Source of the DNA: Xanthomonas melonis
GTDB taxonomy: Bacteria > Pseudomonadota > Gammaproteobacteria > Xanthomonadales > Xanthomonadaceae
NCBI RefSeq assembly: GCF_020783655.1
Contig: NZ_JAJGQH010000008.1
Span: forward strand, 124,001 to 188,000
Direction of reading: 5' to 3'
DNA: 64,000 nt
Shown: positions 15,711 to 25,340 of the stretch, piece by piece
Layout: each line of letters begins with the position of its first letter
Position numbering within the stretch: position 1 is the stretch's first letter
Made by a program: the position numbers and the translations under genes
The notes under the pieces: generated by a model
What the model was told of the DNA's origin: nothing
What the model saw: only the letters and a program-made list of their open reading frames with translations
The model's database searches: none

Positions 15711-18425
15711 ATGGCCGACCAATCAGCAAACCTACGCGTCCGCATCAGTGCGGACGTGAACGACATCAAGCAAGGCCTCGCGTTGCTGCGCGGGCAACTT
15801 GCCGCTGTGCAGAAGCAGGCCAGCCAGCCGCTGCCGGTAAACAACCCTGTGTCGCAACTGGGCGTTTCGGCTGGTCAGACGGCGGCAGCTATGCGACAGC
15901 TGCCTGCGCAGTTCACCGACATTTTCACCAGCTTGCAGGGTGGGATGCCATTTTTCACCGTGCTGGTGCAGCAAGGTGGGCAGATCAAGGACAGCTTTGG
16001 CGGCATCGGGCCCGCGCTGTCTGGCGTCTCCTCCGCCCTGGTTGGAATGGTCAATCCGCTCACGATCACGGCCGCCGCCGCTGCAGCGGTGGCGATTGCC
16101 TGGAAGCAGGGCAGCGACGAGGCAACGGCTTACCAAAGGGCGCTGATTCTGACCGGCAACCAGTCCGGCCAAACGGCTGAGCGCCTGGCAGAAGTGGCCG
16201 CGCAGATGGATGCCATTGCCGGTGTGACCACGTCGAGCGCCGCCGCCGCGCTGGCGGAAGTGGCGGCCACTGGCAAATTTACCGCCGACCAGATGGAAAC
16301 GGTGGCGATCGCCGCCGAGACCATGCGTGCCGGCACTGGCAAAGCGGTGGGCGAAACCGTCGCCGAGTTCGCCAAGATCAAGGCCGACCCGGTGGCCGCG
16401 CTGCTCGAGCTCAACGAGACCATGCACTTCCTGGACCAGACGCAGCTGGCCAACATCAGGACGCTGATCGAGCAGGGCGATCAGGTCCAGGCGGTCGCTG
16501 CTGCATTCAAGATCTACGCCGATACGCTCAAGGATAGGGCGGCTGACGTACAGGAGAACCTCGGCTACATGGAGCGGGCGTGGCGCGCAGTGGCGGGCGC
16601 TGCCGCCCTGGCTTGGGACACGATGCTTGGAGTTGGCCGGCAAGAGACGGCTACAGGCAAGATCAAGCAGCTGCAGTCAAATATTGAAGGCCTGAGAAAT
16701 GGCGATAATTTCTATGGGGATGTGAGTCCTGCCAACCGTGCAAGGTTGATCGCTGATTTCCAGAAGGAGATCGAGGCGCTACAGAAAGAGGCGAACAAAA
16801 AGCCGGTCAAGGTGATCATGGCCGGTATCTACTCGGAAGTGGATACCAAGCAAGAGGAAGCTCGCACGAAGTTCCAAGAGCAGGGCGTGCAGTACCTGAC
16901 CAAACAGGAGCAGCTGGAAAAGAGCATCACGGACATGCGCAAGTTGGCAGCGCAAGCCGGTATCACCGATACCAAGGTGTTGCAGCAGCGGGAGCAGGCG
17001 ATGAAGGATGCTGCCGCAGCAGCTGGGGCCAGGGGCGCCGCAAGTTCGGCCACCGGCGGTCGCTCTGCAAGGCTCCAGAGTATTAAGGATGCGTTCACCG
17101 CCGAGCAGGCGCAGATCACTACCAGCACCAAGGTCCTGCAAGCGCAGTACCAGGCGCGCGAGGTCTCGGCCGAAACCTACTACCAGCGCATGCGGGATCT
17201 GGCCGAGCGGGGCACTGCCGCCGAGGCACAGTCGCTCCAGAAGCAGATCGATTACCTCAATAGCCGCAACGTCAGCGGCAAGCAGTTGATCGACGTCAAT
17301 AAGCAGGTCGGCGAGCTGGAGGCGCAGCTGGTCAAGGTGCGCACCGAGGGCGCCGCGGCCCTTGAGGTGTTGTCCACCGAAGAGGGCAAGCTGAAGAAGC
17401 AGCGCGAAGACGCACTTGCCTCTTACAAGGCAGCGCTGGACGCCAGCACCGATGCGCTACAGGTAGACATGGACGCCATGATTGCCCGTGTCGGCGCGGG
17501 CGATCGCGAGTTCGAGATCCAGCAGCGCCTCAACGGCGTCTACCGGGAGCAAGCGCAGCGCCTCACCGAGCTTGCCCTGCAGAAGAACACCGGCCGCATT
17601 GACGAGGCCACCGCCGCTGCAGAGGAGCAGGCTGTGCGCGCTTCGACTGAGCGCCGTGTCCAGATCATCCGCGACGGCTATGAGCGCATGTCCGAAGCGC
17701 AGGCCGATTGGGGTAACGGCGCGTCTGCGGCGTGGACGAATTACGTGGATGAGGCCCGCAATGCTGCCGGTCAGGTGGAGTCCGCCGTCGGCTCTGCCCT
17801 GGGCGGTCTGGAGGATGTGTTCGTCAAGTTCGTGACCACCGGCAAGATGAGCTTCAGTGATCTGGCTAATTCGATCATTGCCGACTTGGCGCGTATTGCT
17901 GCAAAGCAAGCGATTTCGGGTGCTCTGGGGGCGCTATTCGGTCAGCTCGGTGGTGGAGCCTCGGCTGGAGCCGTTTCCGGAACGATGGGGACGTTCGGAA
18001 ACAACATCGACCAATTTATTCGCGGTAAGGCCTCAGGCGGCTACACGGGGCCGGGTGGGGTGTACGAGCCTGCGGGCATTGTGCACAAGGGCGAGGGCGT
18101 GCTGAGTCAACGCGATATCGCCTCGATTGGCGGGCCGGGCGCGTTCCTTTCGCTGCTTAGCACGATTCGCAGCGGGCGCGGTTATGCAGCGGGCGGGCTC
18201 GTTGGTAGCGCCGTAATGCCCTCCATTTCACCTGCTGGGGGCATGAGCGTTGAGATCAACAATTACACCGGTCAGCAGGTGCAGCAGCGTGAGGAGCGAA
18301 CCCGGGGCGCGGATGGCAGCGAGCTGAAGAAGATGATTGTGGATATCGGGGCCGAAAACATCGCTGCTGGTGGGCGTATGGCAACTGCGATCGAAAGCCG
18401 GTTTGACACGAGGAAGCGCCGCTGA
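15711..18425 (+). CDS. Tail tape measure protein (lambda gpH-like)
   Basis: This 904-residue protein sets tail length and moves into the cell with the DNA. The N-terminal part resembles the gpH/prophage tail-length domain (LRVRISADVNDIKQGLALLRGQL ... AQFTDIFTSLQGG). One or two hydrophobic stretches lie near 100-130 (GVSSALVGMVNPLTITAAAAA). Long Gln/Glu-rich coiled coils cover about 300-640. The C-terminus has the lambda-family motif GYTGPGGVYEPAGIVHKGEGVLS. The gene starts directly after the T-domain stop and overlaps the next start (TGATG). Confidence 0.94.
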   Translation: MADQSANLRVRISADVNDIKQGLALLRGQLAAVQKQASQPLPVNNPVSQLGVSAGQTAAAMRQLPAQFTDIFTSLQGGMPFFTVLVQQGGQIKDSFGGIGPALSGVSSALVGMVNPLTITAAAAAAVAIAWKQGSDEATAYQRALILTGNQSGQTAERLAEVAAQMDAIAGVTTSSAAAALAEVAATGKFTADQMETVAIAAETMRAGTGKAVGETVAEFAKIKADPVAALLELNETMHFLDQTQLANIRTLIEQGDQVQAVAAAFKIYADTLKDRAADVQENLGYMERAWRAVAGAAALAWDTMLGVGRQETATGKIKQLQSNIEGLRNGDNFYGDVSPANRARLIADFQKEIEALQKEANKKPVKVIMAGIYSEVDTKQEEARTKFQEQGVQYLTKQEQLEKSITDMRKLAAQAGITDTKVLQQREQAMKDAAAAAGARGAASSATGGRSARLQSIKDAFTAEQAQITTSTKVLQAQYQAREVSAETYYQRMRDLAERGTAAEAQSLQKQIDYLNSRNVSGKQLIDVNKQVGELEAQLVKVRTEGAAALEVLSTEEGKLKKQREDALASYKAALDASTDALQVDMDAMIARVGAGDREFEIQQRLNGVYREQAQRLTELALQKNTGRIDEATAAAEEQAVRASTERRVQIIRDGYERMSEAQADWGNGASAAWTNYVDEARNAAGQVESAVGSALGGLEDVFVKFVTTGKMSFSDLANSIIADLARIAAKQAISGALGALFGQLGGGASAGAVSGTMGTFGNNIDQFIRGKASGGYTGPGGVYEPAGIVHKGEGVLSQRDIASIGGPGAFLSLLSTIRSGRGYAAGGLVGSAVMPSISPAGGMSVEINNYTGQQVQQREERTRGADGSELKKMIVDIGAENIAAGGRMATAIESRFDTRKRR

Positions 18426-18781
18426 TGGCTGTCTTCCCACCTTATGCTGGCATCCTGTACGACACCGTGCGCCGCTCCTTCGATCCGGCCGTTGTGCGAA
18501 CCGAGATGGAGCGCGGAATCCCCAAGCAGCGCGTCACCAACGACGGCGTGTTGATGAAACTTGCGATGACGCTGGACTTTGCCACCCCCGCGGACGCGAT
18601 GGCCTTTGAGGATTGGTACTTTGACGTGATCCGCCGAGTCGGTTGGTTCGACTTCGTGCATCCGCTGAGCGGCGCGCCGCTGCAGGTGCGTTTCGAAGGC
18701 GGTGACATCGGGGAGCTACGACCGGTGGAGGGCGCTGATCGGCCGTGGCAGTGCGATGTCACCGTGGAGTACCTGCGATGA
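18425..18781 (+). CDS. Minor tail protein (gpM-like)
   Basis: This 118-residue protein follows the tape measure gene, where lambda has M. It is rich in aromatic residues, with FEDWYFDVIRRVGWFDFVHPLSG in the middle and CDVTVEYLR at the end, like the gpM family of distal tail proteins. It likely helps to close the tail tip around the tape measure. Start and stop overlap both neighbours. Confidence 0.78.
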   Translation: MAVFPPYAGILYDTVRRSFDPAVVRTEMERGIPKQRVTNDGVLMKLAMTLDFATPADAMAFEDWYFDVIRRVGWFDFVHPLSGAPLQVRFEGGDIGELRPVEGADRPWQCDVTVEYLR

Positions 18782-19245
18782 GCACGTTTCTCGAACGCCG
18801 CCAGCGCGTCACCGACGACAACACGACCGCGCCGCTGGAGCTGCTGGAGATGACCGCGCCCTCATTCGGCGCCGTCTTGCGGATCGCCAACGATACGCGC
18901 GATTGGGTCAGTAACGGCAACACGTATATCGGATATCCCTTCCGCTTCACTCCGCCGGCAGACTCTGCGGGCGAGACGCCGCGTGCACAGCTGGAAGTGG
19001 ACAACGTCGGCCGTGGGATCACCGATGACCTGGAGCGCGTGCAGCCGAACGAGATGGTGATGTGCCGTTATCTGATCACTGACCGCGCCCAGCCCAATGT
19101 GATCGCTCGGCGCTTCTATCTACCGTTGATACAGGTGCGAGCAGCCGGACCGATCATCACCGCGCAGATTGGCGTGGACTTTTTCATGCGCCAGCAGGCG
19201 GTGAAGCTACGCGCCAACCCGTTCACGCTGCCGGGGATCTTTTGA
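18778..19245 (+). CDS. Minor tail protein (DUF1833/gpL-like)
   Basis: This 155-residue protein corresponds in position to lambda gpL. Features of the DUF1833 group are the early LELLEMTAPSFG, the strand run YIGYPFRFTPPADSAGETPRAQLEVDNV and the C-terminal AVKLRANPFTLPGIF, close to the usual family ending. The start ATG 18778 overlaps the upstream stop (ATGA), and the stop overlaps the K-like gene. Confidence 0.78.
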   Translation: MSTFLERRQRVTDDNTTAPLELLEMTAPSFGAVLRIANDTRDWVSNGNTYIGYPFRFTPPADSAGETPRAQLEVDNVGRGITDDLERVQPNEMVMCRYLITDRAQPNVIARRFYLPLIQVRAAGPIITAQIGVDFFMRQQAVKLRANPFTLPGIF

Positions 19246-19637
19246 TGCGGGCGAGTGAGGCTGAGCGGTTCCTCAACATCCCGTACGACGCCGACACCTA
19301 CGACTGCGCCGACCTTGTGGTGCAAGTGCAGCGGGAGCTGTTCGGCCGCGATGTGCAGATTCCGGCCCGCCGACCGCGCGGTGCAGAGGGGCAGCTGGCG
19401 CTCGGCGAGTTGTCTCGCGCGTATGCCGTGCCCACTGCCACGCCAGTAGACGGCGACCTGGTGCTGATGTTCGACAAGGGTCAGAGCCGGCCCGGGCACG
19501 TCGGTGTCTTCTTCCACCTGGCCCACGAGGGCTGGGTGCTCCACACAACCAGCGCGCTCGGCAGCAGCTGGCTGCACCGCGTGCGCGAGCTGCCGGACTA
19601 CGGCGCAAGGATCGAGGGGTATTACACATGGGTCTGA
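19245..19637 (+). CDS. NlpC/P60-type tail peptidase (gpK-like)
   Basis: This 130-residue protein is a C40 cysteine peptidase fold. The nucleophile is Cys21 in DTYDCADLV; the matching His lies in PGHVGVFFH at about 85. It lacks the JAB domain of full-length gpK. Such proteins sit at the tail tip and may cut peptidoglycan during DNA entry or act in tip assembly. ATG 19245 shares bases with the previous stop; its end overlaps the J-like gene by 10 bases. Confidence 0.85.
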   Translation: MRASEAERFLNIPYDADTYDCADLVVQVQRELFGRDVQIPARRPRGAEGQLALGELSRAYAVPTATPVDGDLVLMFDKGQSRPGHVGVFFHLAHEGWVLHTTSALGSSWLHRVRELPDYGARIEGYYTWV

Positions 19638-22600
19638 TGACCGCGCCTGCGAGTGATGGGCAGCTGGTGCTGACACCGCACCCGGTCACGCTGGACGGGC
19701 AGTGCCACATTGCGATGGACCTGCAGCCGGGCGAGCGACTGTGCGAATTCCTGCACCGGCATGTGATCGATCTGGACCAGGGCGAGTGGACGGTGTCCAT
19801 CGGTGGCCGGGTCGTGCCGCGCCACCTGTGGCCGTACGTCTATCCCAAGGATGGCCAGGTCATCGAGGTGCGCGGCGCGGTCGGCAGAAATGCCCTGTAC
19901 ATCGTGGCGATGATCGCGCTGACGTATTTCACCTTCGGTATCGGCTCCGCTGCTGGTTGGGGCGCGGGTGCGGCGGCGGGGGCATTTGGCGGTGGCGTCG
20001 CCGGCGCGGTCTTCGCGTCGGCGGTGTTTGTGGCCGGCTCGATCGTGATCAACAAAGTGCTCGGGCCGAAGGTCGAGAAGCCGTCAGAGAGCACCGCCGG
20101 CACGGTGTTCAGCCTTGGGGCAGCGCGCAACCGCGCACGCCAGTACGAGCCGCTGGGGTTGCTGTTCGGCCGCATGCGCATCGCGCCCGACATCGCCAGC
20201 AACACCTACTCGTGGTACGAGGGCAACGAGCAGTACATCGGCATGGTGCTCACCCCGGGCATCGGTGTTGGCCGCGTTGGCGCGTTCTCCAATGGGGATA
20301 CGTTGCTGTCGAGCTATGAAGGCGTGAGCGTCTTCCACGCCGGCTACAGCCAGATGCCGGAGCAGACGATTCCGCTCTACAGCAATGTTGACACCGTCGA
20401 CGGCGGTGAGCTGCCGGATGCCGCCGACTTCGTGACCCGCACCACCAGCACCGACACGGTGCGCATCCTCATCAACCTGGAATATGTGCTGGGCGGGCTG
20501 GGTACATCAGGCAAAGCCTACAACGTCTCCGAGACGGTACAGGTGCAGTACGCGCCAGCGGGCACCGGCATCTGGCAGACGCTCGCCACGCAGACCTACA
20601 CCGGTGACAAGCTGGACGTCAGCAGGCGCGCGACGCTGTCGGCAGATGTGGCCAAGGGTCAGTACGACGTGCGCGTGCGCATCCTCGGCCTGGGCAACTA
20701 CAGCGGCGACAACACCCAGCGCAACGACTTCCAGTGGTCGACGATGGGCAGCGTGCAGGCCGACACGGCAACGTATGCCGGCATCTCGCGCACCGGCATC
20801 ATCATGAAGGCCACCGGGCAGCTCAATGGCCAGCCCGACGAGCTGCGTGCCGAGCACGTCGCCGCGCCGATCCCGGTGTGGCGCAGCGGCGCGTGGGTCA
20901 ATGAGGAGTCAAGCAACCCAGGCGCCAACATCCTCAAGTACGTCCGCGGCTATTACGACAAGGACGGCAAGCTCATCGCGGGCATGGGCAAGAGTGATGA
21001 AGAGATCGACATCGAATCGCTGCAGGGCTTTATGGCCCACTGCGAAGCGAACGGCTATACCTACGACTACTGGCTGACGGAAGAGCGCAGCCACGATGAA
21101 GTGCTGCAGGCCATCGCCCTGGCCGGCATGGGGCAGACCACTTGGGCCGGTGGCCGCCTGTCGGTGGTTTGGGCCGCCGACGAGCAGCCGCTGTCGGGCG
21201 TGGTCAACATGGCTGAGATGAAGAAGGGCAGCTTCAGCGTGGACTACACGCTGGCCAGCGCTGCCGACGGCATCGAGTACAGCTATTTCGACAGCACCAC
21301 CAACAAGGTCGAGACCCTGCGCGTGCCGGCGCCGGGCGTGGAGGTCATGCTCAACCCGGCGCGCCTAACCGGTGAGGGCATTGGCCGTGAGGCACACGCG
21401 GCCGAGATGGCCCGCTACCACCTCGCGCAGAGCTTGTTCCAATACAAGGACATCGGCTTCGCCCAGGACCTGCAGTACCTGTCCTATCGGCGCATGTCGA
21501 TGCTGTCGATCTCCCACGACCTCACGCAGTGGGGCTTCGGCGGTCGCATCATCGCGGCCGAACGCAGCCCGCTGCTGGGCACGGTCACGCTGACGCTGGA
21601 CGAGCCGGTGCCACCGCCAGATACGCGCAGCGCCTTCATCGGCCTCCGCATCCCGGGCGAGGCGGTCTACCGCACGTTCCGCGTGCGCAACTTCGCCGAG
21701 GCGACCGACACCATCCAGCTGGTCGAGGAATGGCCGGATGACGCACCGCTACCGGGCGAGGGCTACGACGATCCAATGGTGCAGGGCGGCTGGCAGGACA
21801 ATCCGGCCCACGACACGGTGTGGATCTACGACTTTAAGGCCACGCCGGGCCTGCGCGTGCGCGTCGTGGCGATCGAGCCGGAGAGCGATCTGAAGGGCGC
21901 CAGCATCAGCGTGGTGCCGGAAGACACAAGGTTCTGGATCTTCGTCAAGACCGGCCAGTACATCCGGCCGGAGAGCGGCTCGTCCCTGGCCACGCGGCCG
22001 ATCGTCAGCAACCTGGTGATCAGCGAGGACCAGATCACCACCGGCGACGTTACCGCGACGGACCTGTTGGCCACCTTCGATATCAGCGGGCCGTTCGATC
22101 ACGCGGTGGTGTACGCCTCGGCGTCGGATGGCAACGGCGAGCTGCAGGAAGTGGCCCAGACGCGCACTCGCACGGCGCGGTGGCGCATCCCGCGCGCCGG
22201 CACCTACACGCTCAATGTGCGCCCGTTCGGTCCGGATGGGCAGATGGGCGTGGGCGCCTCGCTGATCTACACGACCATCGGCGCCGACGCGCCGCCGGTG
22301 AACTACGACATCTTCGACGTGGAGGAGATCTCCGGCGGCATCCGGCGCTACACCTGGGGCTTCTGGAACGACACCATCCGCTCGGCCAACCTGGCCGGCG
22401 CGGAGATCCGCTACACCGCGGCGCCGGAGCAGGGCGCGCCGATGCCGGCGTGGGACGCCATGACGCCGGTCGGCGACAGCGGCTACCACACCGGTGCGTT
22501 CGACTCGCCCATCCCGGCCTCGGGCAAGTGGACGTTCGCCATCCGCGCGCGCAACACCAACGGCACCCTGTCGGTGGCGGCCAAGTACGTCACCAAGACG

Positions 22601-24352
22601 CTCGGCAAGAACCTGGGCGAGCTGCAGGAGGAAATGCAGCAGGCGATCGATCAGACAACTGAGCAGATCCGGCAGGGCTTGATGGAAGCAGCGGAGCGCG
22701 ATAGGCAAATTGCAGAGGAAGCACTGGCTGCGGCGAACAAGGCTCGCGATGACGCGATCGCGCATGCCGACGCGCTGAACGCTGCATTGGGTGATCTGGT
22801 CAACGCGGACGAATGGACATCGACCGCTTCGTATCCAAAGGGCGACTTCGTGCGCTACGACGGGCGACTGTACCGAGCAGAGCTCGCGAACTCCGGCGTC
22901 GTGCCGGCGGGCAATCCCTCAACCTGGCAGAACGTCGGCAACTACTCGAGCGCAGGCGAGGCGATTGCGGCTGCGCTGGACATGGCCAACCAGACCGCCA
23001 ACGAGCTTGAAGCGGAAGCAACGCGCCTGGCCGCGGTTGTTGCTCGATTGCCAGCAGGTACCGGCCAGCTTGCGACATCGGCATCCGTCAGTGAGGAGTC
23101 TACTGCGCGTGCGAACGCCGATAGCGTTCTGGGGCAGCGGACAAGCGTGGTTGAAGCCCGCATGCCGGCCGGTAATGGCGGGCTTGCAACTGCTGCAAGT
23201 GTGACAGCGGCGAGCACTGCAAGTACGGATCGTGACGCCGCGTTGGGTCAGCGCATTGGAGTGGTCGAAGCCCGCATGCCGAGTGGCACTGGCGGCTTGG
23301 CCACCTCGGCGAGCGTAACCGCGGTAGATACCGCAAGCGCAAGCCGCGATACGGCGCTTGGTCAACGAATCGACAGTACCAACGCTGTCGTGGCGGGCAA
23401 GGCAGACACAACTGCAGTCAATGCTCTGCAGTCGAACGTCAATCAGATCGGAAACGAGACCACGGCGAACAGCTTGGCTCTGACGCAGGTGAGGTCGCAG
23501 GTGGGTGGCGGCGGCAACATCCTCAACAATTCGACATTCGAGGCCGATCTTTCGGGGTGGTCGCTCTTCTACAACCAAGACGGCGGCGCGACCACCTTGA
23601 CCCGAGTTTCCCCCGGTCCGTGGGTACCCGGCGGCAACTTCGCGATGGAGATCCGGCGCCTTCCCAATGCAGGGCTGTATGGCGATTTGGTTGTGAGCTC
23701 TGCCGGGATGTCGTGCACACCAGGTGTGCGTTACTGCGCATCGGTATATGGCGCGATTCAACGTGCGGCGGGCGAGGTGATGATCGCGTTCTACGACTCC
23801 AACGAGAACGAGATCGAATCGGTGACCGGAACCCCCTTTGCCGCGTCCGGCGGGACCACGATGGCGTCTTACACCCGCAGCTTTGTTTTCCGCACCGCAC
23901 CGTCGAATGCTGTTCGGGTCCGGCTCTACGTTCGCATGCACTCGCCGTACGACAATTCGACGTCATTCGGAAACTACCTGTGGATCGTGAAGCCTGCGAT
24001 CAATGAGGTGGCTGCTAACACTACCGTGCCGCCGGCATGGTCGCCCTCAGCGACGGCGATCGATTTCAAGTACGCCAGCGCCACGCAGTCGCTTTCAACG
24101 AGGCTGACCACGAATGAGAATGGGGTGGCCAGCTACCAGGCGTCATGGACCCTCGCTCTGGACGTTAATGGACGGGTGGCGGGTGCGCGATCGGTGAATA
24201 ACGGACAGACCGCAACCTTGGATTTCGCATTCGACAAAGTGCGATTCATTGGCGTAGATGCGGGGCAGGGCCGTAGTGAGATCGTCAACGGCAAGATCTA
24301 CTGCTATGCGCCAAACGGCGTGCAGGTGATCGCCATGGGGCCAGGTGTATGA
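19628..24352 (+). CDS. Tail tip / host-specificity protein (gpI-gpJ type)
   Basis: This 1574-residue protein forms the tail tip and contacts the host. Residues 1-95 have a gpI-like beta-grasp region. Hydrophobic Gly/Ala-rich segments follow at about 90-145 (VAMIALTYFTFGIGSAAG), then the conserved J core with GRMRIAPDIASNTYSWYEG to about 1000. A coiled coil (about 1000-1055) leads to a CBM5/12-like motif (about 1060-1105, DEWTSTASYPKGDFVRYDG), three 38-residue repeats starting near 1139, a jelly-roll carbohydrate-binding-like domain (about 1298-1460) and a J-type C-terminal domain (about 1495-1574). The C-terminal third is visibly less GC-rich, which suggests exchange of receptor-binding modules. 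Confidence 0.92.
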   Translation: MGLMTAPASDGQLVLTPHPVTLDGQCHIAMDLQPGERLCEFLHRHVIDLDQGEWTVSIGGRVVPRHLWPYVYPKDGQVIEVRGAVGRNALYIVAMIALTYFTFGIGSAAGWGAGAAAGAFGGGVAGAVFASAVFVAGSIVINKVLGPKVEKPSESTAGTVFSLGAARNRARQYEPLGLLFGRMRIAPDIASNTYSWYEGNEQYIGMVLTPGIGVGRVGAFSNGDTLLSSYEGVSVFHAGYSQMPEQTIPLYSNVDTVDGGELPDAADFVTRTTSTDTVRILINLEYVLGGLGTSGKAYNVSETVQVQYAPAGTGIWQTLATQTYTGDKLDVSRRATLSADVAKGQYDVRVRILGLGNYSGDNTQRNDFQWSTMGSVQADTATYAGISRTGIIMKATGQLNGQPDELRAEHVAAPIPVWRSGAWVNEESSNPGANILKYVRGYYDKDGKLIAGMGKSDEEIDIESLQGFMAHCEANGYTYDYWLTEERSHDEVLQAIALAGMGQTTWAGGRLSVVWAADEQPLSGVVNMAEMKKGSFSVDYTLASAADGIEYSYFDSTTNKVETLRVPAPGVEVMLNPARLTGEGIGREAHAAEMARYHLAQSLFQYKDIGFAQDLQYLSYRRMSMLSISHDLTQWGFGGRIIAAERSPLLGTVTLTLDEPVPPPDTRSAFIGLRIPGEAVYRTFRVRNFAEATDTIQLVEEWPDDAPLPGEGYDDPMVQGGWQDNPAHDTVWIYDFKATPGLRVRVVAIEPESDLKGASISVVPEDTRFWIFVKTGQYIRPESGSSLATRPIVSNLVISEDQITTGDVTATDLLATFDISGPFDHAVVYASASDGNGELQEVAQTRTRTARWRIPRAGTYTLNVRPFGPDGQMGVGASLIYTTIGADAPPVNYDIFDVEEISGGIRRYTWGFWNDTIRSANLAGAEIRYTAAPEQGAPMPAWDAMTPVGDSGYHTGAFDSPIPASGKWTFAIRARNTNGTLSVAAKYVTKTLGKNLGELQEEMQQAIDQTTEQIRQGLMEAAERDRQIAEEALAAANKARDDAIAHADALNAALGDLVNADEWTSTASYPKGDFVRYDGRLYRAELANSGVVPAGNPSTWQNVGNYSSAGEAIAAALDMANQTANELEAEATRLAAVVARLPAGTGQLATSASVSEESTARANADSVLGQRTSVVEARMPAGNGGLATAASVTAASTASTDRDAALGQRIGVVEARMPSGTGGLATSASVTAVDTASASRDTALGQRIDSTNAVVAGKADTTAVNALQSNVNQIGNETTANSLALTQVRSQVGGGGNILNNSTFEADLSGWSLFYNQDGGATTLTRVSPGPWVPGGNFAMEIRRLPNAGLYGDLVVSSAGMSCTPGVRYCASVYGAIQRAAGEVMIAFYDSNENEIESVTGTPFAASGGTTMASYTRSFVFRTAPSNAVRVRLYVRMHSPYDNSTSFGNYLWIVKPAINEVAANTTVPPAWSPSATAIDFKYASATQSLSTRLTTNENGVASYQASWTLALDVNGRVAGARSVNNGQTATLDFAFDKVRFIGVDAGQGRSEIVNGKIYCYAPNGVQVIAMGPGV

Positions 24353-24660
24353 CGACCTATCTTCGCGTGCGTGATGAGGCAACCAACGCGGTGCTGCTGG
24401 AGGTGACCGATCAGCCCGACTCAGACCTGCTCACTCAGCACATGGGTGCGGCCGGTATCGCCAGCGGGGCCAACGGCTCGGTGGCGGTGCCGATCACTGG
24501 CAGCGCCAATCAGCTGTACTACTGGTTCGTCGCGGACAGCGGGGCAGGTAATGCGCTGCTCCCCTACATCACCGATGACGGCAACACGATCACGTGGACA
24601 TCGCCGTCGGCGACGTTGACTGCCCGTGCCGGCGGCACGTTGTTCTACGGGAGGTTTTGA
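24349..24660 (+). CDS. Small tail-tip accessory protein
   Basis: This 103-residue protein starts in an ATGA overlap with the J-like gene. It is beta-rich with Gly/Ala/Thr-rich turns (MGAAGIASGANGSVAVPITG) and no signal peptide or membrane segment. Its position argues for a tip or fibre component. I do not recognise the family. Confidence 0.65.
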   Translation: MTTYLRVRDEATNAVLLEVTDQPDSDLLTQHMGAAGIASGANGSVAVPITGSANQLYYWFVADSGAGNALLPYITDDGNTITWTSPSATLTARAGGTLFYGRF

Positions 24661-24661
24661 C

Positions 24662-25339
24662 GTGGCATTCGCTCGCATCAATGCCGGCCCTAATCGCGTG
24701 GTGATCTCGGAGGACTGGAAGAACCTAGCCCTCGCGTCGAAGCAAACCATCACTCCCAGCGGCAGCGGCGTGTTGAAGACGTGGAGCCTGACAGTGGCCG
24801 GCTCCAACCCTGTGCTGGCGTTCCTGGGCGAGAGCAATGCAGTGCTCGGCCAGCGCACCCAGAGCGGCAACACCTTCACCTTTACAGGGTGGACGGCCGG
24901 CGGCAGCTTTACGGCCTATGTGTTCGACGAGCCAACCTTCGGGCAGCGAAAGTTCTTCGTCGTGCGCAACCCGTCGAACAATCAGGTCGTGTTCGATGCC
25001 ACGCTGAAGTTCATGCGCGTGCGCGGGCTGCTGCAGGGCAACGCCAATCAAGGAGGATCGATCACCCTGCCGGCCGGCAGGACATACGCCGCGCTGGCTG
25101 GCTCCACCGGCAACATCATGCTCGCCATTGGCGGCTTGGTCGGTGGCGGCCCGCAGTGGCAGGTGCAGCAGCTGTGGCGCAAGGGCGTGGTCAACATCAA
25201 CGGCAACGTTGCATCCATCTCCGCCATAGACACAGCCCAAGAGCTACGCACCGGCACCAACAACAATCCTCAACCGCCCCCTGGCAATTACGGCCAGGCC
25301 TGGGTGCGGGCTCCTATCCTCGACGTTACAGGCTACTGA
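24662..25339 (+). CDS. Predicted tail fibre/tip protein
   Basis: This 225-residue protein starts at GTG 24662, one base after the upstream stop. It is rich in Asn, Gly, Thr and aromatic residues with many predicted strands (GNTFTFTGWTAGGSFTAYVFD), a usual composition for phage fibres. Near residue 205 it has an Asn/Pro-rich linker (NNNPQPPPGNYGQ). It is probably part of the adhesion apparatus with its neighbours. No enzyme motif is visible. Confidence 0.62.
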   Translation: MAFARINAGPNRVVISEDWKNLALASKQTITPSGSGVLKTWSLTVAGSNPVLAFLGESNAVLGQRTQSGNTFTFTGWTAGGSFTAYVFDEPTFGQRKFFVVRNPSNNQVVFDATLKFMRVRGLLQGNANQGGSITLPAGRTYAALAGSTGNIMLAIGGLVGGGPQWQVQQLWRKGVVNINGNVASISAIDTAQELRTGTNNNPQPPPGNYGQAWVRAPILDVTGY

Positions 25340-25340
25340 C

